This document shows positions 61,864 to 64,000 of a stretch of DNA of 64,000 nucleotides, piece after piece. The notes beneath the pieces are model-generated. The model worked only from the letters and a program-made list of their open reading frames with translations, made no database searches and was not told where the DNA came from. Made by a program: the position numbers and the translations under genes. Location of the stretch: the NCBI RefSeq assembly GCF_051124815.1, contig NZ_CP118486.1, positions 496,001 through 560,000 on the forward strand. The letters run 5' to 3'. The DNA is from Azospirillum sp051124815 (GTDB lineage Bacteria; Pseudomonadota; Alphaproteobacteria; Azospirillales; Azospirillaceae). Position 1 is the first letter of the stretch. Each line of letters starts with the position of its first letter.

Positions 61864-63180
61864 ATGCTGAGTCCGCACAGGCGGTCGGAAATCATCGACG
61901 CATTGCGGCGAGGCACGGTTCCCCGCTCCGGTCTGGACGTCCTTGCAGTCGGCATCGAACGCTTTGCCCCAGCTCTGGACGACGACCTGAATGGGGTCTC
62001 GGCCGGCCGCGGCGCATTCAAGGCGATCCGCGGCGAATATGGCAGCGGCAAGACATTCTTCGGCCGCTGGCTTCAGGAGAGGGCGCGCAGCCGGGGTTTC
62101 GCCACCAGCGAGGTGCAAATCTCGGAAACGGAAACCCCCCTTCACCGGATGGAAACCGTTTACCGAAGGATGACCGAACGGCTGGCCACCCAGGACGCGA
62201 GCGAGGGGGCGCTTCGCAACGTAATCGACGGCTGGTTCTATACGCTGGAAGAGGACGTGCTGGCGGAAGGCGACCTCGATCCGGCCGATGCCGAAGCGCT
62301 GGTCGCCCGTACGGACGCGCTGCTGGAGCAGCGGCTGGCGGCGGTGACACGGCAGGCACCTGCCTTCTCGGCCGTGCTGAGGGCCTACCGGCAGGCCTTG
62401 GTGGCCGAGGATCAGGGCTTGGCCGACGGCTTGCTCGGTTGGCTGGGCGGGCAGCCGAACATCGCGGCATCGGTGAAGCGTACGGCCGGCATCAAAGGGG
62501 AAATCGACCATTTCGGCGCCACAAACTTCCTGGCCGGGCTGCTGACCATCCTCCGCGATTCCGGTTATGCCGGATTGCTGCTGGTGCTGGACGAGGTGGA
62601 GACGCTTCAGCGCATGCGCACCGACACCCGCGAGAAGGGGCTGAACGCACTGCGCCAACTGGTGGATGAAATCGACGCCGGCCGGTTCCCGGGATTGTTC
62701 GTCGTGACGACCGGTACGCCCCCATTTTACGACGGCCCGCAGGGCGTCCAGCGGTTGCCTCCGCTCGCCCAGCGACTCCATGTCGATTTCGGGACCGACG
62801 CCCGGTTCGACAATCCACGGGCCGTCCAGATCCGCCTGCCGGGCTTCGACCTGGACCTTCTCGGCCGGCTGGGCGCGAAGGTCCGGGACATCTATGCCGA
62901 GGGATCCTCCAATGCGGAGCGGTTGTGCGAACTGGCCGATGACACCTATGTCCGCGACCTCGCACAGGCGCTGACCGGGCAACTCGGCGGGCGGGTCGGC
63001 GTCGCGCCGCGGCTTTTCCTGAAGAAGCTGGTCGGCGACGTACTGGACCGTATCGACCAGTTCGACGATTTCGATCCTCGCAGACATTATGCGCTGACCG
63101 TGACGCCGACGGAGATGACGGCAGCCGAACGGGCCGGAATTGCGGCTGGCTCCGTGGACGACGTCGAGTTGGACCTGTGA
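61864..63180 (+). CDS. brxD: BREX ATP-binding protein BrxD
   Basis: The 438-residue protein has a Walker A motif IRGEYGSGKTFFGRW (about 56-70), a Walker B motif LLLVLDEVETL (about 240-250) and a DUF2791-like body with GRFPGLFVVTTGTPPFYDG. BrxD is the ATPase typical of type 2 BREX, encoded next to the helicase BrxHI. It begins 10 bases after pglZ, and its TGA overlaps the brxHI GTG by 4 bases. Confidence 0.92.
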   Translation: MLSPHRRSEIIDALRRGTVPRSGLDVLAVGIERFAPALDDDLNGVSAGRGAFKAIRGEYGSGKTFFGRWLQERARSRGFATSEVQISETETPLHRMETVYRRMTERLATQDASEGALRNVIDGWFYTLEEDVLAEGDLDPADAEALVARTDALLEQRLAAVTRQAPAFSAVLRAYRQALVAEDQGLADGLLGWLGGQPNIAASVKRTAGIKGEIDHFGATNFLAGLLTILRDSGYAGLLLVLDEVETLQRMRTDTREKGLNALRQLVDEIDAGRFPGLFVVTTGTPPFYDGPQGVQRLPPLAQRLHVDFGTDARFDNPRAVQIRLPGFDLDLLGRLGAKVRDIYAEGSSNAERLCELADDTYVRDLAQALTGQLGGRVGVAPRLFLKKLVGDVLDRIDQFDDFDPRRHYALTVTPTEMTAAERAGIAAGSVDDVELDL

Positions 63181-64000
63181 GTCCCTTCGACCACATCCAT
63201 CCGGCACTTCAGCACCACATCGTCAATTCGCTTGGATGGTCCACCCTGCGACCGACCCAACTCCAGGCCATCGATCCGATCCTGGACGGTCGCAATGCGC
63301 TGCTGCTGGCACCTACGGCCGGCGGCAAGACCGAAGCTGCGGCTTTTCCCGTCCTGTCGCGAATGCTGACCGAGCGGTGGGACGGCCTTTCCGTGCTGTA
63401 TGTCTGTCCGCTGCGGGCCCTGCTCAACAACCTGGAACCGCGGCTGCGGCATTATGCCGGGCTGGTGGGGAGGAGCGTCGGCCTCTGGCATGGGGATGTC
63501 GGTGCGGGCGACCGCAGCCGCATTCTGCGACAGCCGCCGGATATTCTGCTGACCACGCCGGAGTCACTCGAAGCGGTCCTGATTTCCCGGCGCGTGGATC
63601 ATCGTGTGTTGTTCGCCGGCCTGCGCACCCTGGTCGTGGACGAATTGCACGCCTTCGCCGGGGACGATCGCGGCTGGCATCTGCTCGCCGTCGCGGAAAG
63701 GCTCGCCCGCGTCGCCGGCCGTCCGATCCAGCGGATCGGCCTTTCCGCCACAGTCGGAAATCCGCAGGATCTGCTCGACTGGCTGAGCTGTGGCGAGGGC
63801 GGCATGGTCGTCGGCCAGCCGGCACCGCCGGCCGGGGGTGACGTGATGCTGGACCATGTCGGGTCGCTGGAGAATGCGTCGATCGTGCTCTCGCGGCTCC
63901 ATCGCGGCGAAAAGCGCCTCGTCTTCTGCGACAGCCGAAGCAAGGTTGAGAAGCTAGGCTCGCTCCTGCGGACTGCGGGAGTACGGACCTTCGTTTCGCA
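63177..64000 (+). CDS. brxHI: BREX ATP-dependent helicase BrxHI (3' end outside window)
   Basis: About 274 residues are visible from a GTG at 63177. Superfamily 2 helicase motifs occur in order: LLLAPTAGGKTEAAAFPVL (motif I), YVCPLRALLNN (Ia), ILLTTPESLE (Ib), LVVDELHAF (motif II, DELH) and IGLSATVGNPQDL (motif III, SAT). The start overlaps the brxD stop, as in other BREX-2 operons. The C-terminal RecA domain begins at the window edge. Confidence 0.9.
   Translation, partial: MSPFDHIHPALQHHIVNSLGWSTLRPTQLQAIDPILDGRNALLLAPTAGGKTEAAAFPVLSRMLTERWDGLSVLYVCPLRALLNNLEPRLRHYAGLVGRSVGLWHGDVGAGDRSRILRQPPDILLTTPESLEAVLISRRVDHRVLFAGLRTLVVDELHAFAGDDRGWHLLAVAERLARVAGRPIQRIGLSATVGNPQDLLDWLSCGEGGMVVGQPAPPAGGDVMLDHVGSLENASIVLSRLHRGEKRLVFCDSRSKVEKLGSLLRTAGVRTFVS

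Overview
The window is 64 kb of GC-rich DNA with alphaproteobacterial gene content. The split choline-uptake locus, the ECF11-type sigma/ChrR pair, the FadJ-type beta-oxidation protein and the abundance of signalling genes suggest a soil or plant-associated member of the Rhodospirillales such as Azospirillum. That assignment is an inference from gene content and base composition. No rRNA, tRNA or CRISPR array was recognised.

Layout. 1-3.6 kb: end of an unidentified gene, a dual-specificity-type phosphatase, a YitT membrane protein, a TumE-type toxin-antitoxin pair and a threonine dehydratase. 3.9-9.7 kb: an operon of a large membrane histidine kinase, a peptide-type periplasmic binding protein and a REC-PAS-GGDEF diguanylate cyclase, with no transporter genes. 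9.9-13.7 kb: choline uptake (choX, choW, choV) with the repressor gene betI in the middle. 13.9-23 kb: a thiolase/enoyl-CoA hydratase operon, an MFS transporter, an ECF sigma factor with its zinc anti-sigma factor, a small GNAT protein, an SDR, a FadJ-type protein and an orphan hypothetical gene. 23.1-24.1 kb: a decayed IS3-family insertion sequence.

24.1-42.9 kb is an accessory catabolic region. It has an Lrp regulator and two AraC regulators with the same architecture at its two ends. Inside are an MFS importer, a DUF1302 outer-membrane protein, a flavin reductase, a RibB protein with a decayed GTP cyclohydrolase II half, two acyl-CoA ligases, two crotonases, a luciferase-like monooxygenase and a creatininase-family amidohydrolase. 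A DUF1656/HlyD/FUSC efflux operon is attached. Together they look like a pathway that oxidises, hydrolyses and CoA-activates an unidentified hydrophobic or amide-containing substrate.

43.5-64 kb is a phage-defence island. A DUF262/DUF1524 (GmrSD/BrxU-like) nuclease gene points away from a type 2 BREX (Pgl) operon: pglW, pglX, pglY, pglZ, brxD and brxHI, the last cut by the window end. Between pglX and pglY sits a two-gene cassette not part of the usual BREX-2 set: a YaaW/UPF0174-like protein with a hydrophobic C-terminal segment and an unrecognised partner that also has a hydrophobic segment. The cassette ends in a perfect hairpin. It is the best candidate here for an undescribed component or stand-alone defence module. 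The central, probably target-recognition, part of pglX is much less GC-rich than its flanks, which suggests specificity exchange by recombination.
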